From: Comamonas sp. lk
GTDB lineage: Bacteria > Pseudomonadota > Gammaproteobacteria > Burkholderiales > Burkholderiaceae_C
Assembly: GCF_900564145.1 (NCBI RefSeq)
Contig: NZ_UOOB01000001.1
Location: 620,001 to 684,000, forward strand
Length of the DNA: 64,000 bases
Reading direction: 5' to 3'
A model generated the notes under the pieces. It ran no database searches. It saw nothing but the letters and a program-made list of their open reading frames with translations, and had not been told where the DNA came from. Made by a program: the position numbers and the translations under genes. Within the stretch, counting starts at the first letter, position 1, and each line of letters begins with the position of its first letter. This document shows positions 11,633-20,765 of the stretch, in pieces.

Positions 11633-12166
11633 GGGCAGGCGAAACGATCCGAGGGCGGCCCAAGCATACGCGAGGCGCTGGTTGGTGGCGCCGGTGGCGG
11701 TTCACGGGATTTGTGTGGATAACTTTGTGGGGAAACTGCGCCGGATCGCCGTCATCGGCTGCTGGCGATTGATTTTTGTGCTCACATTCTTGAAACGTTA
11801 TTTAGATTTACTCTATGAAAATCAATGACTTGCGTTTTATTGTGTGTGATGGGTTTCCATAAAATCCGCCGGAAGCCGCTAGATTGCTGCCTGAGCGCGC
11901 TTGTGCATAAATCAGCATGGCGGTCGCTGTCAAGCGCGTAGCTCCCAGGACCTAAATGTCGATAAATGCGTCAATACGCGCCATATTTCGCTAAAAACAT
12001 AGCGTCATGGCGCACAGCGGCAAGGCGGTGGCGCATCAAAAGCCCAATCTGTGGATAACTCTGCTGTTTTCAAGGGTTTACCCTTTGGTTGCTGCTGAAC
12101 TCAATCTGCGCCACAGCCGTCCGAGCTTCAAGAGCATGTGGCAAGGCTCCGACATGGCCCATAAGC
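11633..12166. other. Intergenic region priA-hemE with three DnaA-box matches
   Basis: No convincing gene is present in this spacer. It carries perfect DnaA boxes (TGTGGATAA, reverse of TTATCCACA) at 11714-11722 and 12050-12058, and a TTWTNCACA-type box (TGTGCATAA) at 11902-11910. All three face the same way. Between the first two, 11766-11870 is notably AT-rich for this genome. It may be the priA promoter region, a DnaA-titrating site or an origin-like element; gene context (no dnaA, dnaN or rpmH nearby) argues against a standard oriC. Confidence 0.5.
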
Positions 12167-12190
12167 AAAAAGGACCCGAAGGTCCTTTTT
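12167..12190. terminator. Intrinsic terminator downstream of hemE
   Basis: A 10-bp stem AAAAAGGACC / GGTCCTTTTT with a CGAA tetraloop lies 17 bases beyond the hemE stop. The A-run on the plus strand becomes the U-run of the minus-strand transcript. Confidence 0.85.
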
Positions 12191-12206
12191 GTTGAGCACC
12201 GAGAGC

Positions 12207-13322
12207 TTAGCCCGCAGCACGCATGGCGCGCGAATGGCTGTGCACGGCTTCGACCAGGGCCGCCACATGTTCGGGTGGGGTGAACTGGCTGATGCCGTGA
12301 CCCAGGTTGAAGATGTGGGTGGGGCCGGTGGTGGTCTTGTCGGTGTGGGGCTTGCCAAAGCTGTCCAGCACGGCACGGGCCTGGGCGGCCACCTGCTCGG
12401 GGGGAGCAAACAGCACATTGGGGTCGATATTGCCCTGCAAGGCCTTGCCGGGGCCGCCGACTTCACCGCCCACGATGGCGCGGGCCTTGCCCAGGTTGGC
12501 CGTCCAGTCCAGACCCAGGACTTCGCAGTCCAGCGTGTTCATGTCCTGCAGCCAGATGCCGCCGCCCTTGGTGAAGACGATGCGGGGCACGTCTGTGCCG
12601 TCCACACCGGTGCGCTTGAGCTGGGCCAGCACGCGCTTGGTGTAGGCCAGGCTGAACTGCTGGAACATGCCGTCGGCCAGCACGCCGCCCCAGCTGTCAA
12701 AAATCATCACGGCCTGGGCACCGGCATCGATCTGGGCATTCAGGTAGGCGGCCACGCTGTCGGCATTGATTTCCAGAATGCGGTGCATCAGGTCGGGGCG
12801 GCTGTACATCAGGCTCTTGACCTGGCGGTAGTCGTCGCTGCCCTTGCCTTCCACCATGTAGCAGGCCAGCGTCCAGGGGCTGCCGGAGAAACCGATCAAG
12901 GGCACACGGCCGTTCAGCGCCTTGCGGATGCTGGTGACGGCATCGAACACATAGCGCAGCTTGTCCATATCCGGCACGGCCAGCGCGGCGACTGCCGCTT
13001 CGTCGCGCACATTCTTGGCGAAACGCGGGCCTTCGCCTTCGGCAAACGACAGGCCCAGGCCCATGGCGTCGGGCACGGTCAGGATGTCGGAGAACAGGAT
13101 GGCGGCATCGAGCGGGAAGCGTTCCAGCGGCTGCAGCGTGACCTCGGTGGCGTAGTCCACATTGGTGGCCAGACCCATGAAGCTGCCGGCCTGGGCGCGG
13201 GTGGCTTTGTACTCGGGCAGGTAACGGCCCGCCTGGCGCATCAGCCACAGCGGCGTGTAGTCAGTGGCCTGGCGACGGCAGGCGCGCAGGAAGGTGTCAT
13301 TGGTCAGGGGAGCGAAACTCAT
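12207..13322 (-). CDS. hemE: Uroporphyrinogen decarboxylase
   Basis: HemE decarboxylates the four acetate side chains of uroporphyrinogen III to give coproporphyrinogen III in haem synthesis. The N-terminal signature [23 protein letters not shown] and the substrate-binding [19 protein letters not shown] stretch are fully conserved. The 371-aa length is typical. The ATG at 13322 ([14 protein letters not shown]) is chosen by family N terminus; an upstream start at 13340 would add six residues. It is followed by a clear terminator and appears monocistronic. Confidence 0.95.
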   Translation of the reverse strand: MSFAPLTNDTFLRACRRQATDYTPLWLMRQAGRYLPEYKATRAQAGSFMGLATNVDYATEVTLQPLERFPLDAAILFSDILTVPDAMGLGLSFAEGEGPRFAKNVRDEAAVAALAVPDMDKLRYVFDAVTSIRKALNGRVPLIGFSGSPWTLACYMVEGKGSDDYRQVKSLMYSRPDLMHRILEINADSVAAYLNAQIDAGAQAVMIFDSWGGVLADGMFQQFSLAYTKRVLAQLKRTGVDGTDVPRIVFTKGGGIWLQDMNTLDCEVLGLDWTANLGKARAIVGGEVGGPGKALQGNIDPNVLFAPPEQVAAQARAVLDSFGKPHTDKTTTGPTHIFNLGHGISQFTPPEHVAALVEAVHSHSRAMRAAG

Positions 13323-13540
13323 GGGGGGATTGTCGCCCACTCCGGCCCGCCAGGTGCATGCATTCCCGAGCAGGTGATGGAACCAATAGGTTGCAAAGGA
13401 CTACCAAAAGCCGCAAGAGACGCCAAGGCTTCAGGCCGCACAAGGCTTTGCCGGGGTTTGCCCTTGGCTGCCTCAGTCGCTGCTGCTTGGCGTAGTACGG
13501 GTTTGTTCGGGCACTGCTTGCGCTAGCTCAAATTACTATT

Positions 13541-13556
13541 TGCCGACCAAGCGGTA
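13541..13556 (+). promoter_or_regulatory. Candidate TetR/PaaR-type operator upstream of paaG
   Basis: TGCCGACCAAGCGGTA, 52 bases before the paaG start, is an imperfect palindrome resembling the ACCGACCGGTCGGT-like sites bound by TetR regulators of paa genes in other betaproteobacteria. A TetR gene ends the operon. The dyad is weak (about half of positions pair), so this is tentative. Confidence 0.3.
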
Positions 13557-13607
13557 GATTTTGTTTCTGATCTGCCGCAAGCCAGTCTTGCTAGCAGAGG
13601 AGTGAGC

Positions 13608-14408
13608 ATGTCGGAACCTCTTGTCCTGGTGCTGAACCGTGGTGCCGTGCGCACCTTGTGGCTCAACCGACCCCAGGCTCTCAATAGCTTTACCGGAGCC
13701 ATGCATGAGGAACTGCTGGCGGCGCTGCAACAGGCTGCTGCAGATTCAGGAGTGCGTTGCGTAGTGCTGACGGGTGCTGGACGCGGTTTTTGTGCCGGTC
13801 AGGATCTGGCCGATGCGGATGCCGCACCTGCTGCCCCAGGCCAGCCGCCCACGGACTTGAGCGTCTTGATCGAGCGCCATTACCGCCCCTTGTGTGAGCT
13901 GCTGCGCAGCATGCCCGTGCCGGTGATTGCGGCCGTCAACGGCGTGGCGGCCGGGGCGGGAGCGAATATTGCGCTGTGCTGCGATCTGGTAGTGGCGGCG
14001 GAGTCGGCCAGCTTTATCCAGGCCTTCACCCGTATCGGCCTGTTGCCCGATAGCGGCGGCACCTGGCTGCTGCCGCGTCTGGTGGGACGTCAACGCGCTC
14101 TGGGGCTGGCGTTGCTGGGCGACAAGCTCTCGGCCGGTGAGGCCGAGCAAATGGGCCTGATCTGGCGCAGCCTGCCCGATGCCGGCTTCGAGCTGGCTGT
14201 GGCGGCCATGGCCGACAAGGTGGCAGCCATGCCAACCAAGGCCTTGGTGGCGACGCGCAAGGCGATTGATGCGGCGCAGCATCTGGACTTTGGTGCCTCG
14301 CTGGCGCTGGAGGCCGCCGAGCAAAAAGCCCTGGGCAGCGCCCCAGACTACCTCGAAGGCGTGGCCGCCTTCATGGCCAAGCGCGCGCCGGTGTTCAGCG
14401 ATCGTTGA
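13608..14408 (+). CDS. paaG: 1,2-epoxyphenylacetyl-CoA isomerase (crotonase family)
   Basis: PaaG converts the ring epoxide of phenylacetyl-CoA into the seven-membered oxepin-CoA. The protein is a 266-aa crotonase with the oxyanion-hole segments GRGFCAGQDLADAD (near residue 60) and NGVAAGAGANIALCCDLVVAAE (near 106-127), and the PaaG-like FIQAFTRIGLLPDSGGTWLLPRLVG segment with the catalytic Asp. The ATG at 13608 has AGAGGAG upstream; a GTG two codons earlier is less likely. It leads the paa operon and is 12 bases from paaI. Confidence 0.9.
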   Translation: MSEPLVLVLNRGAVRTLWLNRPQALNSFTGAMHEELLAALQQAAADSGVRCVVLTGAGRGFCAGQDLADADAAPAAPGQPPTDLSVLIERHYRPLCELLRSMPVPVIAAVNGVAAGAGANIALCCDLVVAAESASFIQAFTRIGLLPDSGGTWLLPRLVGRQRALGLALLGDKLSAGEAEQMGLIWRSLPDAGFELAVAAMADKVAAMPTKALVATRKAIDAAQHLDFGASLALEAAEQKALGSAPDYLEGVAAFMAKRAPVFSDR

Positions 14409-14420
14409 AAGCAGGACGAT

Positions 14421-14855
14421 ATGAATCCTCAACAAACCGCAGAACATGTGCGCGACGGCATGTTGGCCCGCGACCGCGCCGCGCAGGGGCTGGCCATGCG
14501 CATCACCCATATCGCCCCGGGTCAGGCCACGATTGAAATGGCCGTGCGGGACGACATGCTCAACGGCTTCGATATCTGCCACGGCGGCTTTATCACCACG
14601 CTGGGAGATACGGCGTTTGCCTATGCCTGCAACTCCTACAACGAGATGACGGTGGCCTCGGGACTGGCCGTGGATTTTGTGGCTCCGGGCCGGCCCGGCG
14701 ATGTGCTGGTGGCGCAGGCGACCGAGGTCTCGCAGGCCGGGCGTACCGGCGTGTATGACGTGACGATTCGCAACCAGAAGGGCGAGGCGATTGCGTTGTT
14801 TCGTGGTCGCTCCTACTGCATGAAGGGCAGGCCTACCGTGCCTGTTCAAGCTTGA
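14421..14855 (+). CDS. paaI: Phenylacetyl-CoA pathway thioesterase
   Basis: PaaI is a 144-aa hotdog thioesterase that hydrolyses phenylacetyl-CoA and hydroxyphenylacetyl-CoA when the oxygenase pathway stalls, releasing CoA. The family motif NGFDICHGGFITTLGDTAFAYACNS is at about residues 47-71, with the HGG turn and the catalytic Asp. It is embedded between paaG and paaK with spacers of only 12-13 bases, so it is certainly part of the operon. Length and motif placement match the PaaI family well. Confidence 0.9.
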   Translation: MNPQQTAEHVRDGMLARDRAAQGLAMRITHIAPGQATIEMAVRDDMLNGFDICHGGFITTLGDTAFAYACNSYNEMTVASGLAVDFVAPGRPGDVLVAQATEVSQAGRTGVYDVTIRNQKGEAIALFRGRSYCMKGRPTVPVQA

Positions 14856-14868
14856 AGAGGTGAGCAGC

Positions 14869-16152
14869 ATGAATGCACGCGAAGCCATAGAAACCGCCAG
14901 CCGCGATGAAATTGAGGCGCTGCAGCTGCAGCGTCTGCGCTGGTCGCTGCAACACGCTTACGACCATGTGCCGCATTACCGCCAGGCCTTTGATGCGGCA
15001 GGCGTGCACCCGGCCGATCTGAAAAGCCTGCAGGACATTGCCAGGTTTCCCTTCACCACCAAGAAGGACTTGCGCGACAACTACCCCTTCGGCATGTTTG
15101 CCGTGCCGCGTAAGCAGGTGGCGCGGGTCCATGCCTCCAGCGGCACCACGGGCAAGCCCACGGTGGTGGGTTATACCCAGAACGACATCAATGTCTGGGC
15201 CGATCTGGTGGCCCGTTCCATTCGCGCGGCCGGCGGCCGGCCCGGGGACATGGTGCATATCGCCTACGGCTACGGGCTGTTCACGGGCGGTCTGGGCGCG
15301 CACTACGGCGTGGAGCGTGCCGGTTGCACGGCGATTCCCATGTCGGGTGGGCAGACCGAAAAGCAGGTGCAGCTGATTGAGGACTTCAAGCCCGACATCA
15401 TCATGGTCACGCCCTCCTATATGCAGGTCATCCTCGAGGAGATGCAGCGCCAGGGCAAGGACCCGCGCGCCAGCTCCTTGCGCACCGGCATCTTTGGCGC
15501 CGAGCCCTGGACAGAAGCCATGCGCCACGAACTGGAAAGCAAGGGCGGGCTGGACGCGGTCGACATCTACGGCCTGTCGGAGGTGATGGGCCCGGGCGTG
15601 GCCAGCGAGTGTGTAGAAACCAAGGACGGCCCGGTGATCTGGGAGGATCATTTCTACGCTGAGGTCATAGACCCCGACACCGGCCAAGTGCTGCCCGACG
15701 GCAGCGAAGGCGAGCTGGTGTTTACCTCCTTGTCCAAAGAGGCCATGCCCATCATCCGTTACCGCACGCGGGACCTGACGCGTTTGCTGCCGCCCACGGC
15801 CCGTTCGTTCAAGCGCATGGGCAAGATCGTGGGCCGTTCGGACGACATGCTCATCATCCGCGGCGTGAACGTCTTTCCCACGCAGATCGAAGAGATCGTG
15901 CTGCAAAACCAGCAGCTCTCGGGCCAGTACCAGATCGTGGTGACGCGCGACGGCAATCTAGACCAGATGGCCGTGCGCTGCGAGCTGCAGCCCGGCACGC
16001 AAGCTCAGGCGCAGCAACTGGCCGACTGGGTGCAGCAGCGCATCAAGACCTTGATCGGCATCAGCACGGCGGTGGAGGTGCTGGGCGCCGATTCCATAGA
16101 ACGCACTCTGGTGGGCAAGGCCCGCCGCGTGATCGACAAGCGCCCGCGCTAA
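14869..16152 (+). CDS. paaK: Phenylacetate-CoA ligase
   Basis: PaaK activates phenylacetate to phenylacetyl-CoA with ATP, the first committed step. The 427-aa protein carries the AMP-binding loop ASSGTTGKPTVVGYT near residue 88, the YGLSEVMGPGVASEC adenine-site motif, the YRTRDLTRLLPP hinge region and the PaaK C-terminal motif GRSDDMLIIRGVNVFPTQIEE. The ATG at 14869 is eight bases after GAAGAGG; a GTG at 14860 is inside that ribosome-binding site and is rejected. It lies between paaI and paaA. Confidence 0.95.
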   Translation: MNAREAIETASRDEIEALQLQRLRWSLQHAYDHVPHYRQAFDAAGVHPADLKSLQDIARFPFTTKKDLRDNYPFGMFAVPRKQVARVHASSGTTGKPTVVGYTQNDINVWADLVARSIRAAGGRPGDMVHIAYGYGLFTGGLGAHYGVERAGCTAIPMSGGQTEKQVQLIEDFKPDIIMVTPSYMQVILEEMQRQGKDPRASSLRTGIFGAEPWTEAMRHELESKGGLDAVDIYGLSEVMGPGVASECVETKDGPVIWEDHFYAEVIDPDTGQVLPDGSEGELVFTSLSKEAMPIIRYRTRDLTRLLPPTARSFKRMGKIVGRSDDMLIIRGVNVFPTQIEEIVLQNQQLSGQYQIVVTRDGNLDQMAVRCELQPGTQAQAQQLADWVQQRIKTLIGISTAVEVLGADSIERTLVGKARRVIDKRPR

Positions 16153-16167
16153 TCAAAGGAGTACGCC

Positions 16168-17184
16168 ATGTACACCCAAGCCCTGGATTTGATGGCCAAG
16201 GAAGGCCAGGCCGACAAGCCCGTGCTGCGCAGCGCCGAGGAGCTGCAGCTGCAGGAGCGCTTTGATGCCCGCATTGACGCCGGCGACTTCATAGAAGCCA
16301 AGGACTGGATGCCCGAGCATTACCGCAAGACGCTGCTGCGCCAGATCAGCCAGCACGCGCATTCGGAGATTGTCGGCATGCTGCCCGAAGGCAACTGGAT
16401 CACGCGTGCGCCCACGCTCAAGCGCAAAGCCATTTTGCTGGCCAAGGTGCAGGATGAAGGCGGCCACGGCCTCTACCTCTATGCCGCCGCCGAAACCCTG
16501 GGCACCAGCCGTGACCAGATGGTGGATGCGCTGCACACCGGCAAGGCCAAGTACAGCTCCATCTTCAACTACCCCACGCTGAGCTGGGCCGATGTGGGCG
16601 TGATCGGGTGGCTGGTCGATGGCGCGGCCATCATGAACCAGGTGCCCATCTGCCGCTGCTCCTATGCGCCTTATGCACGTGCCATGGTGCGAATCTGCCG
16701 CGAGGAAAGTTTTCACCAGCGCCAGGGCTTTGACAGCCTGCTGACCATGATGAAGCAGGGCACGCAGGCCCAGCGCGACATGGTGCAGGACGCGGTCAAC
16801 CGCTGGTGGTGGCCCACGCTGATGATGTTCGGCCCGCCCGATGACCAGTCGCCCAATTCGGCCCAGTCCATGCGTTGGGGCATCAAGCGCATCAGCAATG
16901 ACGATTTGCGCCAGAAGTTTGTCGATGCCTCGCAAGAGCAGGCCGCCGTGCTGGGTGTGAGCTTTCCCGACCCCGAGCTGCGCTGGAACGCAGAGCGCCA
17001 GCACTACGACTTTGGCACGATTGACTGGAGCGAGTTCTGGCGTGTGGTGGGAGGCGATGGCCCCTGCAACCGCGAGCGCCTGACCGCCCGCGTCAAGGCC
17101 TGGGACGACGGTGCCTGGGTGCGCGAAGCCGCCCTGGCCCATGCCGAAAAGCAGGCGCAGATGCCGCGCAAACACGCTATTTGA
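16168..17184 (+). CDS. paaA: 1,2-phenylacetyl-CoA epoxidase, catalytic subunit A
   Basis: PaaA is the di-iron oxygenase subunit of the ring epoxidase. Candidate iron ligands fall in [13 protein letters not shown] (Glu near 67), VQDEGGHG (Glu near 97, His near 100), and REESFHQRQ (Glu near 179-180, His near 183), as expected of the PaaA/PaaC fold. At 338 aa it is slightly longer than enteric PaaA. The start ATG follows AAAGGAG. It is 15 bases after paaK and 22 before paaB, in the conserved A-B-C-D-E order. Confidence 0.95.
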   Translation: MYTQALDLMAKEGQADKPVLRSAEELQLQERFDARIDAGDFIEAKDWMPEHYRKTLLRQISQHAHSEIVGMLPEGNWITRAPTLKRKAILLAKVQDEGGHGLYLYAAAETLGTSRDQMVDALHTGKAKYSSIFNYPTLSWADVGVIGWLVDGAAIMNQVPICRCSYAPYARAMVRICREESFHQRQGFDSLLTMMKQGTQAQRDMVQDAVNRWWWPTLMMFGPPDDQSPNSAQSMRWGIKRISNDDLRQKFVDASQEQAAVLGVSFPDPELRWNAERQHYDFGTIDWSEFWRVVGGDGPCNRERLTARVKAWDDGAWVREAALAHAEKQAQMPRKHAI

Positions 17185-17206
17185 AGCCAGAGAATCGAGG
17201 TCCGTG

Positions 17207-17506
17207 ATGAACACCGTTCAAGACAAAAAGGAATGGCCGCTGTGGGAGGTCTTTATCCGCAGCAAGGCCGGGCTGGATCACAAGCACTGCGGCAGTCTGC
17301 ACGCCTGCGATGCCGCCATGGCCATACAGATGGCGCGCGATGTCTACACCCGTCGCCAGGAAGGCACCAGCATCTGGGTGGTGAAGTCCGAACAGATTGT
17401 GGCCAGCGATCCCGGCGACAAGGAGATGTATTTCGATCCCGCGCAGGACAAGGTGTACCGCCACCCATCGTTCTACCAGCTGCCCCAGGCGGTCAACCAC
17501 ATGTAA
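17207..17506 (+). CDS. paaB: 1,2-phenylacetyl-CoA epoxidase, subunit B
   Basis: PaaB is a small (99-aa) structural subunit needed for stable assembly and electron transfer in the PaaABCE complex. The start EWPLWEVFIRSKAGLDHKHCG and the segment DVYTRRQEGTSIWVVKSEQI are characteristic. The ATG at 17207 begins MNTVQDKKEWPLW; the longer frame to 17111 only re-reads paaA. It sits between paaA and paaC. Confidence 0.95.
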   Translation: MNTVQDKKEWPLWEVFIRSKAGLDHKHCGSLHACDAAMAIQMARDVYTRRQEGTSIWVVKSEQIVASDPGDKEMYFDPAQDKVYRHPSFYQLPQAVNHM

Positions 17507-17518
17507 GAGGGCGCAGCC

Positions 17519-18286
17519 ATGCAACACAGCATCGCATTGCAGGAGGATCTGGCGCAGCAATACCTGCTGCGCCTGGGCGATACCTGCCTCATCCTGGCGC
17601 AGCGCCTGGCCGAGTGGTGCGGTCACGCGCCGGTTCTGGAGGAGGACATAGCGCTGTCCAACATGGCGCTGGACCTGGTCGGCCAGGCCCGCGCCGTGCT
17701 GACGCTGGCGGGCAAGGCTTCGGGTCATGACGAAGACCAGCTGGCTTTTTTGCGCGAGGAGCGCCACTACTACAACCCCACGCTGGTGGAGCTGCCGCGC
17801 GGCGACTTTGCCTATACCGTGGTGCGCAACACCATGGTTTCCACCTGGCTGCTGCTGCTGTGGAGCGAGCTGCTGCAGTCCGGCGATGGCGAGCTGGCAG
17901 CCATTGCAGGTCAGGCCGTCAAAGAGGCACGCTATCACCAGGAGCATGCGGCCGACTGGCTGGTGCGCCTGGGTGATGGCACCGAGGAATCGCATCGCCG
18001 TGCCCAGCAGGCGGTGGATACGCTATGGCTTTACACGCCCGAACTGTTCAGCGGCGATGCCGTGGATCTGCATGCCGAAAAAACCGGTCTGGGCCCCCGT
18101 TGGAGCGCTTTGCAAAAACCGTGGCTGGCGCAGATGCAGGCGGTGCTGGATGCGGCAATGCTCGTAGTGCCCAAGGACAGCGCCTTCGTCAGCAGCGGCA
18201 AGCATGGCAGTCACAGCGAGCACATGGGCTTCATGCTGGCGCAGATGCAGCATCTGCAGCGCGCCTATCCGGGCGGGGTGTGGTGA
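17519..18286 (+). CDS. paaC: 1,2-phenylacetyl-CoA epoxidase, structural subunit C
   Basis: PaaC pairs with PaaA to form the A2C2 core; it has the same ferritin-like fold but lost the metal site. The protein is 255 aa with DTCLILAQRLAEWCGHAPVLEEDIALSNMALDLVGQAR at residues 21-58 and RYHQEHAADWLVRLGDGTEESH near 140, both typical. Its TGA overlaps the paaD ATG (ATGA), indicating translational coupling. Confidence 0.95.
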   Translation: MQHSIALQEDLAQQYLLRLGDTCLILAQRLAEWCGHAPVLEEDIALSNMALDLVGQARAVLTLAGKASGHDEDQLAFLREERHYYNPTLVELPRGDFAYTVVRNTMVSTWLLLLWSELLQSGDGELAAIAGQAVKEARYHQEHAADWLVRLGDGTEESHRRAQQAVDTLWLYTPELFSGDAVDLHAEKTGLGPRWSALQKPWLAQMQAVLDAAMLVVPKDSAFVSSGKHGSHSEHMGFMLAQMQHLQRAYPGGVW

Positions 18287-18840
18287 TGAACGCGACTCTT
18301 GCTCATCCCGCAGACCTGACGCGCGTGGCCCGGGCCTGGGCCGTGCTGGCGCAGATTCCCGATCCGGAGGTGCCGGCGGTCACGCTCTGCGACCTGGGCA
18401 TGGTGCGCTCGGTAGAGGAGGTGGGTGAGGTGCTGGAAGTGGCGTTGACGCCCACCTATTCGGGGTGCCCGGCTACGGAAATGATAGAGCAGAGCGTGAT
18501 CGACGGCCTGCGCTGTGCCGGTCTGGGCCCGGTGCAGACAAGGCTGCAGCGCGCACCGGCCTGGACTACGGACTGGATCACGCCCGAAGGCCGCGCCAAG
18601 CTGCGCGCCTACGGTATTGCGCCGCCGGGCCAGGTGCAGCCCCATGAATCCATCACCTTGCGCTTTGTGCCGCGTGCGCAATACCAGCAGCAGCGTGGCC
18701 AGGCTCAAGCCGGTGTGGCCTGCCCGCGCTGCGGCAGTGCGCAGACCGAGCGGCTTTCCGCCTATGGCTCCACGGCCTGCAAGGCACTGTACCGCTGCCT
18801 GAGCTGCAGCGAGCCTTTCGAATATTTCAAACCGATCTGA
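18286..18840 (+). CDS. paaD: Phenylacetate pathway Fe-S assembly protein PaaD
   Basis: PaaD is a MIP18/SufT-like (DUF59) maturation factor thought to help load the Fe-S cluster of PaaE or the di-iron centre. The 184-aa protein has the DUF59 core IPDPEVPAVTLCDLGMVRSV (residues 24-43) and TPTYSGCPATEMIE (55-68), then a zinc-finger-like tail with CPRC at 146-149 and CLSC at 171-174. The start overlaps the paaC stop. It is seven bases from paaE. Confidence 0.95.
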   Translation: MNATLAHPADLTRVARAWAVLAQIPDPEVPAVTLCDLGMVRSVEEVGEVLEVALTPTYSGCPATEMIEQSVIDGLRCAGLGPVQTRLQRAPAWTTDWITPEGRAKLRAYGIAPPGQVQPHESITLRFVPRAQYQQQRGQAQAGVACPRCGSAQTERLSAYGSTACKALYRCLSCSEPFEYFKPI

Positions 18841-18847
18841 GTCCGCC

Positions 18848-19927
18848 ATGAGCACCTTGTTCTACCCGCTGACCGTGCGCTCCGTGCAGGCCGATACGGC
18901 CGAAGCCGCCATCGTTTGTTTCGAGGTGCCGGATGCCTTGCGCACGCAGTTTGTCTTCACGCAAGGCCAGTACCTCACGCTGCGCACCGAAATCGAGGGG
19001 CAGGATCTGCGGCGCTCGTATTCGATCTGCGCCGGCGTGGACGACCAGGAGCTGCGTGTGGGCGTGCGGCGCGTGGGCGGCGGCGTGTTCTCCAACTGGG
19101 TCAACGAACACCTCAAGGCCGGCGACCAGATTCAGGTCATGCCGCCGAAAGGCCGGTTTTTTGTGCCGATTGATGCGGCTGCGCAGCGTCATTACCTGGG
19201 CATTGCCGGCGGCAGCGGCATCACGCCGATTTTGTCCATCATGAAGACGGTGCTGGCGCGCGAGCCCGGCAGCCGCTTCACGCTGATCTACGGCAATCGC
19301 AGCGTGCAGTCCACCATGTTCAAGGAGGAGCTGGAAGACCTGAAGAACCGCTATCTGACGCGGCTGGTGCTGCACCATGTGTTCTCGGCCGAGGACACCG
19401 ATGCGCCGCTGAACATGGGGCTGATGAACCGCGACAAGATTGCGCAATTTCTGGCCACTGTGGTGCCGGCGCAGCAAGTCAGCGAAGCCTTTGTCTGCGG
19501 TCCGTATCAGATGAATGACGAAGCCGAATCCGCCTTGCTGGCGGCTGGCGTGGAGCAGGCGCATATCCATATCGAGCGCTTTGGCGTGCTGCCGGCGGCG
19601 GGCTCTGCTGCCGCCCAACAGGCCGGCCGCAGCCTGGATGCGCACAGCGCGCAGATCACCTTGATTCGCGATGGTTTGACGCGCAATTTCCCCTTCAAGG
19701 AGCAGCATGCCAGCCTGCTGCAGGCGGCCGAAGCGGCAGGTCTGGAAGTGCCTTTTTCCTGCACCTCGGGCGTGTGCGGCACCTGCCGCGCCAAGTGCAC
19801 GCAAGGCGAGGTACGCATGGAACGCAATTTCGCCCTCAACGCTGCCGAGGTGGCGGCGGGCTTTGTGCTGACCTGCCAGTGCCGCCCTCTCAGTGCATCG
19901 GTTACGCTATCGTTTGATGAGCGGTAG
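18848..19927 (+). CDS. paaE: 1,2-phenylacetyl-CoA epoxidase, reductase subunit E
   Basis: PaaE feeds electrons from NADPH to PaaA. Domain order is an FAD-binding barrel (RRSYSICAG near residue 57), a nucleotide-binding domain (GIAGGSGITPILSI near 119) and a C-terminal plant-type [2Fe-2S] ferredoxin with Cys305, Cys310, Cys313 and Cys343 (CTSGVCGTC...C). The 359-aa length is standard. It is the last catalytic gene of the operon; the TetR gene starts 62 bases further on. Confidence 0.95.
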   Translation: MSTLFYPLTVRSVQADTAEAAIVCFEVPDALRTQFVFTQGQYLTLRTEIEGQDLRRSYSICAGVDDQELRVGVRRVGGGVFSNWVNEHLKAGDQIQVMPPKGRFFVPIDAAAQRHYLGIAGGSGITPILSIMKTVLAREPGSRFTLIYGNRSVQSTMFKEELEDLKNRYLTRLVLHHVFSAEDTDAPLNMGLMNRDKIAQFLATVVPAQQVSEAFVCGPYQMNDEAESALLAAGVEQAHIHIERFGVLPAAGSAAAQQAGRSLDAHSAQITLIRDGLTRNFPFKEQHASLLQAAEAAGLEVPFSCTSGVCGTCRAKCTQGEVRMERNFALNAAEVAAGFVLTCQCRPLSASVTLSFDER

Positions 19928-19989
19928 GCGCTTGTCAATCAAGCAGTACAGCGCAGAATCAATGAAAAACAACAAACACGGGGCAGTCC

Positions 19990-20622
19990 ATGGCTAGAGG
20001 CCGCGCCCCCGGATACGACGATCAGCGCACCATGATTTTGCAGCGCGCAGCCGAGCTGTTTGCCCAGCGCGGCTACCCGGCCACCAGCATGAATGAGGTG
20101 GCCCAGGCCTGCGGCATGTCCAAGCCCAGCATCTACCACTACTTCCAGGATAAATATGCGCTGCTGCTGGAGATCTGCGACGGCCATGTTTCGCGTCTGC
20201 ATGCCCTGGTGCAGGAGGTGCAGCAGCAGGATTTGCCCGCCGAGCTGCGCTTGCGCACGCTGATCGAGCGCTTTGTGCAGGAGTACGCCCATGCCAAGGA
20301 GGCGCACCGGGTGCTGACCGAGGATGTGCGGTTTCTTGAAAGCGAAGATCAGCAGCGGGTGCTGGACAAGGAGCGCGCTGTGGTGGCGGGCTTTAGCGAG
20401 ACCGTGGCCCAGATACGGCCCGATGCCGATCAGGCCGGGATTTCCAAGGCCTTGACCATGCTGCTGTTTGGCATGATGAACTGGATGTTCACCTGGCTCA
20501 AACCCGGTGGAGCGCTGGACCATACCGGCATCGCCCCCGTCGTTGCGGACTTGTTCATGGGGGGAATCCATGCCGTACAAACCCCAGCCACGGAGGTCGA
20601 AAAAAAGCTGGTGCAAAAGTAG
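19990..20622 (+). CDS. TetR-family regulator, probable paa repressor
   Basis: This 210-aa TetR protein has the helix-turn-helix AAELFAQRGYPATSMNEVAQACGMSKPSIYHYFQDK at about residues 19-54 and a C-terminal ligand domain. TetR regulators next to paa genes (PaaR type) repress the pathway and release DNA on binding phenylacetyl-CoA; that role here is inferred from position only. It has the same strand as paaE and is spaced 62 bases away, so it may be co-transcribed. It precedes the ABC importer genes, which it might also control. Confidence 0.85.
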   Translation: MARGRAPGYDDQRTMILQRAAELFAQRGYPATSMNEVAQACGMSKPSIYHYFQDKYALLLEICDGHVSRLHALVQEVQQQDLPAELRLRTLIERFVQEYAHAKEAHRVLTEDVRFLESEDQQRVLDKERAVVAGFSETVAQIRPDADQAGISKALTMLLFGMMNWMFTWLKPGGALDHTGIAPVVADLFMGGIHAVQTPATEVEKKLVQK

Positions 20623-20765
20623 TTGTCAAGGTAAATTTCATCGCCTTGAGTGCGCCAGATGCAAACACTTTAAAAGCGGGAACGGCCAGTTGATAGGACG
20701 CGGTCTGATTCCCGATGGAGTGGCGAGAGTGATTTTTGTGTGAACAACTAATCGAGGAGACAGAC

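Noticed and set aside
11633..12166. Chromosomal replication origin
   Set aside because: Only three DnaA boxes and no dnaA, dnaN, gyrB or rpmH neighbours; retained only as a DnaA-box cluster worth checking.
13341..13540. Copy of the stop-codon repeat in the hemE-paaG gap
   Set aside because: The sequence has GC-rich patches but lacks the CCCCCTGAG start and the paired arms seen in the six accepted copies.
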